Below, piece by piece: positions 32,301-39,000 of a stretch of DNA of 64,000 bases. The position numbers and the translations under genes are program-made. The stretch lies in assembly GCA_902462295.1 (NCBI GenBank), contig CABQAZ010000007.1, forward strand, positions 1 through 64,000, in the 5' to 3' direction. The notes under the pieces are model-generated. The model saw nothing but the letters and a program-made list of their open reading frames with translations, did no database searches and had not been told where the DNA came from. Each line of letters opens with the position of its first letter. The first letter of the stretch is position 1. Origin of the DNA: an uncultured Clostridium sp. (GTDB taxonomy: Bacteria; Bacillota; Clostridia; TANB77; CAG-508).

Positions 32301-35300
32301 AGTTGTCATTTCTGTGTATCCTGTAGCATTAAACATTCCATTCATATAAATTACTTTTGTTGTATCAAATTTAGTTCCTAAATTTAATCCTGTTAATTTT
32401 GTATAACCACTGTTTTTAAACATATTAGACATGTCTGTTACTTTACTTGTATTAAAGTTAGCTCCTAAATTTATATCTGTCATTGCTGTATATCCTGTTG
32501 ATTCAAACATTTCTTTCATATTTGTTACATTACTTGTATCAAATTTACTTCCTAACTCTAGCTTTTTCATTGATTTATATCCGGTATATCTAAACATTCT
32601 GTACATATTAGTTACACTATTTACATTTAATAAATCTATATTAGTAATTGTTTCTGTTGATGTACATTTATCGCCTTTTCCTATATATGCAAATAAATCT
32701 GTAGAATCTTGATTTGCAAATATTTCACTATCACTACCTATATAAACTTTTAAACTTCCATTTGCATTTGTTGTATACCACGCTAAAATTGATTTATCTT
32801 GTTCTGCTGATACGTCCCATGTTGTACTGTCTTTATAAGATTGTGTTGTTTCATCATATCCAACATTTGCTGGTATATTATTCATAAATGTTATATTGTC
32901 AATGTTCTGTCTTTGTATTTTTGTGTTTCCTAAAAATGGTGATGTTTCTTTAGATTCTGAATTTGTTTCTTCATCATATGTTCCTGTATATGTTGGTTTT
33001 AATGTATTATATAATACTAAATCAGTTTCTTTATTTCCATTTCCAGAATTATCTGTTACAAGTCCTGCTGGTATTTTTATTTTTACTTGGTTTACAGTTG
33101 TATCAAACCCTTTTACTGTTAATGTATATTCTACACCATATTGTACTGTTGTAGTTGAACCATCTACTGTTCTTTCTTCTTTCAATTCACTACTTTCAAA
33201 TGTTTCAATTTGGGCTGTTGATGACTCTTCTCTATTTACATATATTTTGATATTATCTTTTGCTATTGTACTTGCTTTAAAGTATTTATCTGTTACTTTA
33301 AATTTTAATGTTGCAGTTTTGTCTATTGCATTTGCTGATGTACTTTCTTTTTCTATTAATGGGTCTACTACGTCTACTATTTCTCCTGTTCCAGTTCCTC
33401 CTGGTATGTTTATTCCTGATGTTATCGTTTTTGATATATTTTTATTTCCTGTTTCGTCTGCCATTTTATTTGCAGGTATTACTACTGTAATTACACCACT
33501 GTAGTTTAAGTAATTTTCTTTCTCTTTTACTTGTAATTGTTCTAAGTTTGATAATTGCAGTGTATAACGTTTTCCTATTACTTTATTTGTGCCATTTACT
33601 GTTTCTGTTATATCTGCTTTTTGTAGACTTCTTGTTACTTCATTCCAATCTGGTACTTTTCCATCAACTTTAATTGTTAAGTCTTCTTTTTTTAATTCTG
33701 TTGAATTTTTTGCATCATAGTATTTGTCTATCATATCAAATACCATTGTATATGTTTTATCTGTTTTATTTATATCTGATGTTGAATGTTTATATATTAT
33801 TTCTGGTTTTACTACATCTGTTCTATCTGTTATTGTTGCTGTATCTGGATTTAATGTGTTTCCTCTTACATCTGTTACTGCATTTTCATCTATTTCTATT
33901 TTCAATGCACCACTTAATTCTCTATATGCTCTATTTGAATTCAAGAATTCTTCATCTGTTTCTGCTATACTTCCAATTTCTAATGTGTATTGATGTCCTA
34001 CAATTCTTTCTATTCCATCTATAGTTGTTTTTATTTCTACAGCTTTTGCTATTTTTTTAGTTATTTGATTATCTACTTGTGTTCCATCTATCCAAACTGA
34101 AATTTCGTCTGGTGTTATTAATTTTGTTGATTTATAGTTTTTATCTGTTACGTTAAATACTATTGTTTCTTTGTTGTTTTCTACATCTCTTGTTTTTTGT
34201 ATATAAAAAAGTTCTGGTCCAGTATAATCAACATTTCCTATGGCTAATATTTGTTCTTTTGTTGAATTTCCATATTTATCTGTTATTGTTCCAGCTTCCA
34301 TTTTTAATTTGATGTTTCCACCATTTTCGTTTTTGTATTTAGCTGTTCCTCCAACTATAGGATTTATTGGAGTGAATTCTGTATATCCTCCCTCTACTGG
34401 TACTATGTTTGATATTGTTAATGTATATTCATATTCTTGGTCTGCTGTTATTTCTGTTGGTCCATCTAGTGTTTTTACTATTGCTGTTGATTCTACATCA
34501 TTTACTATTATTTTTATGTCTTCTTTTGCTAGTTCAAATTTACTTGAATCTTTTATCAAATATTTATCTTTTACTCTTATCTTTATAATTCCTGTATTTG
34601 GGTCTGAACTTGCTACTGTCCATACTGGGTCTACTACGTCGACAATTTCTTGATTTCCTGTGTTGTCTGGTTCATTTACTCCTATTGTTATTGTTTTTGT
34701 AATATTAGAGTTACTAGATGTATCTGTTGCTAATCCTGATGGAAATGTTATACTCATTGGTCCACTGTATGTTTCTCCATTTCCTATTCCTTTTTCATCT
34801 ACTTGTTCTAATCCTCCTATTACTAATTTATATTTTTCTCCTATTTTTACTGGTGTTTCTTCTCCATCTCTTTCTTCTGTTATATCTTCTATTTTTGTTA
34901 TATTTTTTGTTATATTTGCATTTGGTATTTCTGTGTCTGTGTCTAATAATTTTACTATTATTTTATCAGCACTATTTAAAACTGTTGATGTGTTAAAATA
35001 TTTATCTGTTACAGAGAATTCTATTGTTAATGTTTTATTTGTGTGGTCTATATTTCCATTTGAATATATGTATGTGAATTCTGGTTTTATAAAATCTGCA
35101 AACATCTTGTTTGCTGTATTACGGTCTGTGTCTTCATCATTGATTGTTACATCTATCCAACTCCCATCTTCATCTGTTTCCATCATATTTTGATTTCCGT
35201 TTTCGTCTGTTAGTATATTTGTCATATATGTGCTTTCTTCTTTTCCTCTTCCTGATATTTTTAATGTAACATTTCCAGACCATTCTTTATAATCTTTTTC

Positions 35301-35807
35301 TGGTTGTCTTGCTGTTTCTTCAAAATCTGATAATACTATTGTGTGTGTAACTTCTTGTTTTCCTGTGCTTGCATTTGTTGATAATATTCCCTCACTTACT
35401 GTTATTTTGGGATTTGTTTTATTTGTTACTTCTTTTCCATTTATAAATACTGTTATATCATCTGCTTTTAACGAACTTGTTACATCACTTGCATAGTTTA
35501 CATTTGTATTTTCATTTATATTTTTTGTTTCATTTGCTATTCCTTTTACAGTAACTGTTAATGTTCCTTTTTCTTTATCAAATGAACTTGATACTTTTTC
35601 CCATTTAGGTTTATATATTGGCTTAATTGTTCCATGCTCCAGTCCTGTTGTTGCAGATATTTTTATTTCTCCAGCTTTTGTATATTTTAATGTTGGTGCA
35701 TATGTTTCTTTTGTTACTTTATTAAATTTTATAAAAAACCCTAATATCATAATTATGGCTATTATCTTTGTTATTATTTTTATTACTTTTTTTCTCTTTT
35801 TTAACAT
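14331..35807 (-). CDS. giant modular surface protein (7158 aa), BspA-like LRR and beta-helix
   Basis: A basic start and hydrophobic segment (about 8-28) are followed by six beta-sandwich modules of about 120 residues, each opening with D-x-x-x-P and ending in a TDxSGNxN-type motif. BspA/DUF285-like LRR clusters lie at about 956-1372, 2246-2639 and 3514-3936, with 29-residue repeats of the type GYTAMTxLDLGxxFNTSxVTDMxxMF. Each pair of clusters is separated by six modules; nine follow the last cluster. Then come a Flg_new-like segment (about 5242-5336), a YGG-rich beta-helix (about 5350-6250) and an unassigned C-terminal region of some 900 residues. There is no LPXTG, so the mode of anchoring is unknown. 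The mass is roughly 0.8 MDa. A role as an adhesin or surface fibre is inferred from BspA-like families. Start: ATG 35807 after GGAGG. Confidence 0.9.
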   Translation of the reverse strand: MLKKRKKVIKIITKIIAIIMILGFFIKFNKVTKETYAPTLKYTKAGEIKISATTGLEHGTIKPIYKPKWEKVSSSFDKEKGTLTVTVKGIANETKNINENTNVNYASDVTSSLKADDITVFINGKEVTNKTNPKITVSEGILSTNASTGKQEVTHTIVLSDFEETARQPEKDYKEWSGNVTLKISGRGKEESTYMTNILTDENGNQNMMETDEDGSWIDVTINDEDTDRNTANKMFADFIKPEFTYIYSNGNIDHTNKTLTIEFSVTDKYFNTSTVLNSADKIIVKLLDTDTEIPNANITKNITKIEDITEERDGEETPVKIGEKYKLVIGGLEQVDEKGIGNGETYSGPMSITFPSGLATDTSSNSNITKTITIGVNEPDNTGNQEIVDVVDPVWTVASSDPNTGIIKIRVKDKYLIKDSSKFELAKEDIKIIVNDVESTAIVKTLDGPTEITADQEYEYTLTISNIVPVEGGYTEFTPINPIVGGTAKYKNENGGNIKLKMEAGTITDKYGNSTKEQILAIGNVDYTGPELFYIQKTRDVENNKETIVFNVTDKNYKSTKLITPDEISVWIDGTQVDNQITKKIAKAVEIKTTIDGIERIVGHQYTLEIGSIAETDEEFLNSNRAYRELSGALKIEIDENAVTDVRGNTLNPDTATITDRTDVVKPEIIYKHSTSDINKTDKTYTMVFDMIDKYYDAKNSTELKKEDLTIKVDGKVPDWNEVTRSLQKADITETVNGTNKVIGKRYTLQLSNLEQLQVKEKENYLNYSGVITVVIPANKMADETGNKNISKTITSGINIPGGTGTGEIVDVVDPLIEKESTSANAIDKTATLKFKVTDKYFKASTIAKDNIKIYVNREESSTAQIETFESSELKEERTVDGSTTTVQYGVEYTLTVKGFDTTVNQVKIKIPAGLVTDNSGNGNKETDLVLYNTLKPTYTGTYDEETNSESKETSPFLGNTKIQRQNIDNITFMNNIPANVGYDETTQSYKDSTTWDVSAEQDKSILAWYTTNANGSLKVYIGSDSEIFANQDSTDLFAYIGKGDKCTSTETITNIDLLNVNSVTNMYRMFRYTGYKSMKKLELGSKFDTSNVTNMKEMFESTGYTAMTDINLGANFNTSKVTDMSNMFKNSGYTKLTGLNLGTKFDTTKVIYMNGMFNATGYTEMTTFELNDGFNTSNVTDMSQMFYQTGSKKLKTLNLKDGFNTAKVTNMSEMFKEMEALTKLDLKGKFDTSKVTNMSGMFWGTGSSSITEIKLGDKFNTSNVTNMNSMFYETGKTTLTNLDLGDKFYTTNVTDMTNMFYQCGQTAMTTIDLGPAFTKIAGTHDNMFYNTGKSGVIIKVAESIYLNKNNFKLNADTTDSAIEYTRGTINPKYRTEWVKQSSTINTTNKNITITLKGRTNAEVPANEYKSDVTSTLTTDDIHVYFDGEEADTITKSITEATTTSNGTTGANDVVHVLTLSNLEEELRQQGKSYKEWSGNISLKINKKTLSDKYGNQNLQAIDTTGEMVDIEIKETNKVEQNTNGTMFTDYIKPEITYVYSDKNINYTNKTLTVEFSVVDKYFSSTTLGTENIADELTVKLIDTDSTISNKKITKELTKVEDVNETRDGKSVKIGEKYRLVISGLEQQTVDGKYKDYSGPMSISIPAGVATDKSGNTNNATTITIGVNEPDNTGNQQIVDVVDPTWKTENINIDHTNKKVTVDLIGTDKYYASCSLTTANIKVYVDGEEVTTTANVKKSLVEDVENPLTEIRKVDGVDTQVQYGVRYTLTLTDWEEVSKQTGKNFFEWSGTTKIEIGAGTIKDQSNNTSKKQEFELGYVDFIKPKIEKVSSNKNDTDKTETITFNVIDKYLDTSKQMTADEITVYVDGEEASTITKTLTRVTANDVSKTINGKSQVVSQQYQLVLSDFEQARTSINYDREYSDWSGNVSIKIAEGAVKDKNTPNPNVNEETTIAGDFVDFIKPNVTYRYTESDIDYDGKTFTMVFDITDKHFSASTLLINDLNIKIDNEEPNWDNTGVHGVAKELTSEDITNTVNGEDKVIGKRYTLKLSHLEQLEKLDGKETLDYSGVITVAIPENKVTDTTGNKNNAITITSGIEIKGEEVTGDGTIVDVVDPIWEKVNATVNVNEKTATITVKGTDKYFASSNLIADKIKVLINGNEVTSNINIRVGTATAVNSEIDKKQIGNQYVINISGDGLDLDKNQVKIRIEAGTITDKSGNKNKDTELTLVTTLAETNTETEPTSGLLGSKNSDNEKVNKIERQNIDNITFVDNIPASVYDRASKEIKDDTAWDVSVNQDKSILAWYTTNDNGTLKVYIGSDDEIFGNIDSSYLFANIGYSDKCTSTETISNIGLLNVESVTNMTAMFKNTGYNSMTEFILGDKFDTRKVTNMSHMFEGIGHNSMTSFELTGKFDTSKVTDMSDMFSGTGYTKMASFKLGSKFYTENVTEMSKMFYQTGKTKLTTLGLGDNFNTGKVTNMSEMFKEMEALTELDLKDKFDTSKVTNMSGMFWGTGSSSITEIKLGDKFDTSNVTNMNSMFYETGKNTLTALDLGDKFYTTNVTDMTSMFYQTGLTAMTTIDLGPAFTKIAGTNTDMFTNTGKDGEITIYTSEPIYLNKNNFKLNTDTTDSAIEYTRGTINPKYRTEWVKQSSTISTTNKNITITLKGRTNAEVPANEYTSDVTSSLTTDNIHVYFDGEEANTITKTLTEATTTSNSITGANDVVHVLTLSDLEEELRQQGKSYKEWSGNISLKIDKKTLSDKYGNQNLQAIDTTGEMVDIEFKDSTTDKNTNGTMFTDYINPELTYVYSNGNIDYDNKTLTVEFSVTDKYFDLTTLSDENAVNNLAIKLIDTDSTIPDEKITKELTKVEDINETRNGEQVKIGEKYRLVISGLEQQTADGKYKDYSGPMSISIPAGVATDKSGNTNIATTITIGVNEPDNTGNQQIVDVVDPMWKTDNINIDHINKKVTVDLMGTDKYYASDSLTTAKIKVYVDGEEVTTTENVKKELSEAVQLKETRKVDGVDTQVQYGVKYTLTLTDWEEVSKRTGKDFFEWSGTTKIEIEAGTITDESNNTSNKQEFELGHVDFIRPKIEKVSSNKDSELKTETIIFNVIDKYLDTSKELSTDEISVYVDGELVPTSQITRTLTRITANDVSKTINGKSQVVSQQYQLVLSDFEQARTSINYDREYSDWSGNVSIKIAEGAVKDKNTPNPNVNEETTIDGDFVDFIKPNTTYRYTESDIDYNGKTFTMVFDITDKYYKSGTLAIGDLNIKIDGETPNWDNTGVHGVTKELTSEDITNTVKGEDKVIGKRYTLKLTHLEQLEKLAGKETMDYSGVITVAVPAEKLVDTTDNKNNAITITSGIEIKGEEITGDGTIVDVVDPIWEKVSSTSSANGQTATIIVKGTDKYFASSNLTADKIEVYVNGEKVSTNVNVDVGTQATPVYASDGTTRIGDQYTVTVSGTGLAKSADQIKIRIKPNTIEDNSGNTNKETDLLLFNALRKTDTETEATNGLLGSASSTNENVKTIQRQNIDNITFVEKIPSTVYDKSAQAYVDNTAWDVSSMQDKSILAWYTTNANGTLKVYIGSDNEIFANYDSSNLFGFIGSSDNCTSIETITNINLLNVESVTSMKYMFRQTGTNAMTKLELGNKFNTSNVTNMAGMFEGTGYKNMTTINLGNNFITNSVTDMNNMFNSTGYTAMTNLDLGSKFNTSAVTDMNNMFNSTGYTAMTSLDLGSNFNTSAVTDMNNMFNSTGYTAMTNLNLRSQFNTSKVTKMNSMFEGTGYTAMTSLNLGTLFDTSLVIDMNKMFYQTGHEKMTTLTLGDKFNTSKVTNMSYMFSETGLKVMTALDLGDMFYTTVATDMSHMFENVGQTLMTSLDLGPAFTKIAETNTDMFTNTGKDTGITIYASEQIYLDKNNFKLNTNATDSAIEYTRGTINPKYRTEWIKESSTISTSNKNIAITLKGRTNAEAGIDFTSDVTSSLTADNIHVFYDGEEVTTITKTVGEATTTTNEITGANDVLQVITLSNLEEELRQQGKNYKEWSGNISLKIDKKTLTDKTYKNQNLQAIDTTGEMIDIVFEDEKTNKNTDGTMFTDYINPEFTYEYSKTTINYEQKNVTVVFDVTDKYFKQSTISLNNTTIKVDGVEPDWTKVTRTFTKKALGEDKTEGNIVYKANGDIYTTINGTEQKIGERYELILDGLETQNGEGYSGNVTLAFPDGVITDQSGNKNIAKTITIGVDEPKDDEHKDPVVVDVVNPLWSYGTSSINRVRDGAEADTVDVTIIGSDKYYDTNTLTTDKIKVYVDDVLESSITKNLTPITDTAILKQLATKQGLADTDNLKFVGYKLTLGNFGTINGVTKVVIDEGTILDKSGNKNLETTIPVGNPEWVENGDSSANPIYTAFRENIVDFIKPVIKYTYSAVEGATNPTIDYEAKTLTVKFTVTDKYIRQDSIINADGTLNANNIKIKVAGTDLTEQLHTTVTAKELDDRTGTEYTFVISNFELVYNESEKYQDYSGEVDFVFSANKVDDTSGNKNNATTITLDYDDGDDTDNPIIVDVIDPVIERTDNNLSKLNSSNGINRDLTNETGTVSVRIQATDKYLDKGMLQNAENVEKMKVKVVKPDGETVYPDTITKQVSQVSKQATSITYQVTLGNFGENEGVTSIIIPEGVIVDKYGNTNKETEVLVGNATWTETGDSKGEYTAFRNSIVDFTRPIWEYSTSSITRNRDEETGTVTIKILGRDKYYLKDTLTESNIFVYVDNTENPDSPVTSITKKLTKIKDTAELDGANTGYILTLGNFGTHDGAVKISIADNTIKDSSGNGNKITDIPVGNPDWVETDISDNADNPKYTAFRNNIVDFIKPKITYKYADGTNPVIDRENKQVSITFDVTDTNFLESDILSVDDIQQILVDDYDVTDTITKQLIKSDITDGSGNGIRYTLTLSNFEVDSNLENEIFRRHSGKIEFVIGEGKVRDTSGNMNIETKIIVDNDNGDNENNYIRVDFIKPKLFYKEKFISYAQRYATVTISGTDRFYDFDTKLTADDISIYELNRDGQYIQRTDLPIKVTPVKTQYGYDFVVRLDDFEEEFRQLKISIPAGKISDLDENTNDATDILVDLDNRKPVWKYTSTDTSQFESDGKISFNVKGQDTFLDIEKSGLEASNIKIQKDGTDVTEIDNITVNYLGADATEISKSYKIDVSGLTEVGSYSLIIEKETLVDQFNNKSATTTITFSKSAISSNTDNYTMVTYHATPDFEQMHQAYVHELMNVNESGTNAESTTYRASSIGEIYDNGNNTLFAEPFKYENGTQSAYSFKGWAVANEKGFSADNAKIYGLYEDIPNTVTNLNATWQNATVIFVSKNGNNSNDGKSPTTPVKDLKTAYSKLNADGTDTTNIIVVMDKIEWNSGDTLTGNATITSLYAGVDYRKDGAELQISSNMNISGDIVFDNIKLYSSSTTVSDGSDYLATGEYSNVLVTNYGDVILGRGISTPDDKYTFGAVVGGNYKEETTKDTIGIHTVIVEAGKYNNIIVGSSLNTPSTTRKYVSHQVMIGTIKESAISRNDKVTITGYLSMGELEDRCYPYNRDGSQDTALGYTRYYAISKIYSATFTGENKFNKAEENASIYLRSINGFNDGKVQFDMYGGNVTGNIYGGARMATSKDSNETEQPDVNIMNFYGGQITGNVFGHGGNDTSTGNSIITLSGCIGITGNVFGGSNATTEADGKITGNTNIIVNSSIIVNGNIYGGSNGVINGTTINRNTGLITGNTNVTLNVGTVRGEIYGGGYNCGVTGTANINMNNGQVTGSIYGGAYQNQVQTETNVNIFGGTVEDVYGGNALTSVAQLNSDNSSQNANIIIGNKDLDTTPRVNGTVYGSGKYDRLGTVEIQLIKCNTTPAVFGGSDTNGITSEANIYLNDMTASTVYGGSRNDGTVTKANIYLNSGTVTDIYGGGYGGSTTTANVNLDGTATVTSIYGGPNTSGKVETSNVDLKSGNITNVYGGGNSADVVTANVTLNGITIDSIHGGSKKSGVTTNTNVILNSGTVINVYGAGLDAGAVNANVTQIGATVTNIYGGSEGDSNDTTETINTKINVNSAVAKNIYGGSLNKGSVRNATINITGTSTITGKLYGGGYQSNVGKSGNTGSTTINVTGGTINNDIVGGSERGVVYGNTNINIGKDSVADTTLTAGNISIHGNIYGAGNSTNTNYSDTSVYGDTHVTLDNGTDSPITFTKSIFGAGNGANYSSTGSSDGSTVKIKDFGSTTNAYNMISIQRTGKVSIQNSYLELTGAQDKYNYYQGTSYTLNKITNGLVLLDNSTLYTRRGFNMVGGFESLVTTDGSSTTKATVAIENNQVTKNVDNRLYTYEGVNLIFAKQEGDLSNMSNQDIWGDVNGMAFFGMYRTNRTTGAKEYDIYAPDYSGTATTNMFANGTYIEGRHKANHDTTVDGFYTNIVGEDSNIAVPQVIDVTDNGTYYDWIIGANIVNYNASLIASTYSTYSIADLNLNFKQFVDNANYNGTIFTIDRVSTNAFDEESNLINKLSIPTYSENANNTFGLTMQTSNSGWLQGGTTNLYTDSDGSFDGTTVYKTDNSTEPGNIIFKLFNSVNVSETKDLGYVNITLTGKARQGEDASIGKVFKVVIAINVQSLYEDMNANDSASYITRFTDSTKTELNYTTDSAIDMSYVLYKSGIESQSNIYATGDYRVLSTSTPLPKDTKITLRDYGQGDDVNKVYYYQVASDTDYDATDNSSGSTRYLYKLSKFVDMGGTSDKYSDNNNKYYHTSADTKGYALEKYDISIDFMNSNLDTNKLAQETYLELRTSSGAVKYDNGDKEIKYNLYNQKAVMSENVTTGDGKTSYTVFENLAIPFTFDSSLLEQKTDDGLTIKDTKYYEKRTGIAIEIVDEHGERIHAPEVQNLQLTDVTESTVYKPGADGVIRIPLSDGLAKIENSYVLSLSQNSVPAGQYIAKIYFFSSDDGKYYIDSTTEVQDIYITFINKLLGLAGLESADGSRIINKNTRLNLDGGNGLDLTVKVGSPTNDTNIRVELYKRNSTYTTDEEDGTNTYNEISYTKVDLKDYLQSLDGSELKTPEDYSGQGLVTADGCKEYMVMEKKSHPESTGNENIETVKFEKAIKDGISTGEYKLVFKAYYNNTLIQTIRKSFIVTQ
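17050..19760 (-). other. beta-helix region of the second giant protein
   Basis: The region opens with FVSKNGNNSNDGKSPTTPVK, the entry motif of DUF1565-type right-handed beta-helix proteins. It continues with short strands separated by YGG, YGGG or FGG turns, each coil holding an N-x-N-x-x-x-G-T-V element. The regular coil length suggests a long solenoid at the distal end of the protein. No carbohydrate-lyase active site is recognisable. Confidence 0.7.
24451..24798 (-). repeat. tandem 87-bp LRR repeats
   Basis: Four consecutive units begin at about 24451, 24538, 24625 and 24712. They have an exact 87-bp (29-codon) period and long stretches of identical bases, including a shared 16-base start GCTGTATATCCTGTAC in two of them (plus strand). 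They encode LRRs of the third cluster of the second giant protein. The near identity points to recent tandem duplication. Confidence 0.85.
30088..30309 (-). repeat. 222-bp tract identical to one in the other giant gene
   Basis: By eye, positions 30088-30309 match 45602-45823 base for base, and the match continues with few differences to about 30351. The two copies are in different genes, 15.5 kb apart, and encode the same part of a beta-sandwich module. This suggests recent gene conversion or recombination between the two giant genes. Confidence 0.75.
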
Positions 35808-35858
35808 GTTTTTCCTCCGTTTTTTGACTCAGAAATCCTATCTTATTTCTCTATATAT

Positions 35859-35887
35859 TTTATATCATAACATGCTATTTTTTTCAA
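35859..35887 (-). promoter_or_regulatory. promoter of the second giant gene
   Basis: On the minus strand TTGAAA (35882-35887) and TATAAA (35859-35864) are 17 bp apart, with TGA just before the -10 (extended -10 type). The element is nearly identical to the promoter of the first giant gene at 57168-57196. Confidence 0.7.
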
Positions 35888-35907
35888 CGTTTTTCGGCAT
35901 TTTTTTC

Positions 35908-35939
35908 AAAAAAAAAAGCACCAATTTTGGTGCTTTTTT
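35908..35939 (-). terminator. rho-independent terminator of the first giant gene
   Basis: GCACCAA and TTGGTGC form a 7-bp stem, extended by flanking A and T runs, ending in T-runs on both strands. It lies 65-95 bp after the stop of the gene at 36004-57117, so the two giant genes are separate transcription units. The symmetric A/T tracts would also stop antisense transcription. Confidence 0.85.
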
Positions 35940-36003
35940 CTAGTCTTTTTTTCTCTTTATTTTATTAGTATTTTTTGTTGTTTTTTGTAAAGATTTTTGA
36001 CTA

Positions 36004-39000
36004 TTATTTTGTTTTAAATGCTGTTCTTGATGAATATATTGATTCTGGTGCATATACTATGATATTTGTAATTCCACAGTTCTTAAACATGTCATCATAT
36101 GTATTGTGTGCTGATATTATACTTGTTGTAGAATTTCCTAATGAATCTACTGTTGTATTAGTTTTTTGAGCGATTGCTCCCTCTGGTATTGTTGTAAATT
36201 CTGCTCCTAAATCTAATACTGTCATTAATGTACTTCCACAGTCATTAAACATTTTAACCATATCTGTTACATTACTTGTATTAAATTTATCGCCTAAATC
36301 TAAACTTGTTAATTTTGATTGTCCAAATCCTTGGAACATATTACTCATATTTCTTACATTTATAGTATTAAATTTGCTTCCTAAGTCAAATTGTTTTATT
36401 TCTGCTTTTCCACAACCATTAAACATATTACTCATATCTGTTACACTACTTGTATCAAATTTCTCTCTAATGTTTAAACTTTCCATAGCTTTTTGGCCAC
36501 AATCATTAAACATACTACTCATGTCTGTTACAATACTTGTATTAAATTTATCTTCTAAATCTAAAGCTGTCATTTTTGTATATCCTGTAGAGTTAAACAT
36601 TGACTTCATATTTGTTACTTTACTTGTATTAAAGTTACTTTCTAATTTTAATGATGTCATTGCTTCATATCCTGTAAACATAAACATGCTATCCATGTTA
36701 GTTACATTATCTGTTTTAAATGCATTTCCTAAATCTAAGCTTGTCATTGCTTTATATCCTGTTGCAAAGAACATTGCTTGCATATTGGTTACATAATTTA
36801 CATTTAATCTATTTATATTTGTTATTGTTTCTTGTGATGTAGATTTATCTCCTCTACCTATATATGCAAATAAATAACTTGAATTTCTATTAGCAAAAAT
36901 TTCATCATCACTACCAATATACACTTTTAATGTTCCATTTCCATTTGTAGTATACCATGCCAAAATTGATTTATCTTGTTCTGCTGATACATCCCATGTT
37001 GTACTATTTTTATAAGCTTGTGTTGTTTCATCATATCCTACATCTGCTGGAATACTATTTTCAAATGTTATACTATCAATATTTTGTCTTTGTATTTTGG
37101 TATTTCCTAAAAATGCACTTGTTGCTTTAGTTTCTGTATCTGTTTGTTTTAATACTGTATATGCTATTAAGTCTGTTTCTTTATTTACATTTCCAGAATT
37201 ATCACTTACAAGTCCTGCTGGAATTTTTAGTTTTACTTGATTAACATTTGTGTCAAATCCTTTAATTGTTACTGTATATTGAACACCATATTTAACTGTT
37301 GTTGTTGTATTTCCTGAACTTACTTGTTCTTTTAATTCTGTACTTGTAAATGTATCAATACTTGCTGTTGATGATTCTTCTCCATTTACATATACTTTAA
37401 TATTGTTTTTGGTTATTGTACTTGCTTTAAAGTATTTATCTGTTACATTAAACTTAATCATTGCAGTTTTTTCTACAGCATTTGCTGATGCTTCTTTTCT
37501 TTCTATAAATGGGTCTACAACGTCAACTACTGTTCCAGTTCCTGTTCCTCCAGGAATATTAACCCCTGATGTTATTGTTTTATCTGTATTCGTATTTCCA
37601 GTTGTATCTGCCATCTTATCTGCTGGTATTGCTACTGTAATTACACCACTATAGTCTAAGTAATTTTCTCCATCTTTTATTTGTAATTGTTCCAAGTTTG
37701 ATAATTTTAAAGTGTATTCTTTACCAATTACTTTATTTTCTCCATTTACACTTGCTGTAATATCTTCTACCTGTAATTTTTTTGTTACTTCATTCCAATC
37801 TGGTACTTTTCCATCAACTTTAATTGTTAAGTCTTCTAATTTTAATTGTGTTGAATTTTTTGCGTCATAATACTTATCTACCATATCAAATACCATTGTA
37901 TATGTTTTATCTGTTTTGTCTATATCTGCTGTTGCATATTTATATATTACTTCTGGTTTTATTAGGTCTGTTGTATCTGTTATTGTTGTTGTATCTGTAT
38001 TTAGTTTATTTCCTCTCATATCTGTTGAAGCATTTTCATCAATTTTTATTTCTAATGTTCCACTTAACTCTCTATATCTTCTATCTGTATTTAAGAATTC
38101 TGTATCTGTTTCTACAATATCACTTAATTCTAATGTATACTGATGTCCTACTGTTCTTTCAATACCGTCTATTAATGTTTTTATTGCTACTGTTTTTGTT
38201 ATATCTTTAGTTATTTGGTCATCAACTTGTACACCATCTATCCATACAGTCATCTCATCTGTTGTTACCAAATCTGTTGATTTATAGTTTTTATCTGTTA
38301 CATTAAATATTATTGTTTCTTTATTATCTTCTATACTTCTTGTTTTTTGTATATAGTAAACTTCTGGACTTGTATAGTCAATATCACCAACAGGTAAATC
38401 TTGTTGTTTAGTTGAGTTTCCATACTTATCTGTTACTGTTCCTGCTAATATTCTTAATTTTATGTTTCCACCATTTTCGTTTTTATATTTTGCAGTTCCT
38501 CCCACTATAGGGTCGCCTATTGGTGTAAATTCTGTATATCCCTCTCCTGGTGGTGTTATATTAGTTAATGTTAAAGTATATTCATACTCTTCATTTGGTA
38601 CTATTTCCTCTGGACCATTTAGTGTTTTTACTATTGCTGTTGATTCTACATCATTTACTACTATTTTTATTTTGTCTTTTGTTAACTCAAATTTACTTGA
38701 ATCTTTTATCAAATATTTATCTTTTACTCGTAATTTTATTACACCTGTATCTACATTTGTATCTATTACTGACCATACTGGGTCTACAACATCGACGATT
38801 TCTTGGTTTCCTGTATTGTCTGGTTCATTTACTCCTATTGTAATTACTTTTGTAATATTAGAATTATTAGATTTATCTGCTACTATTCCACCTGGGAATG
38901 TTATACTCATTGGTCCACTATATGTTTCTCCATTTCCTATTCCATTCTCATCTACTTGTTCTAATCCTTCTATTACTAATTTATATTTTTCACCTATTTT

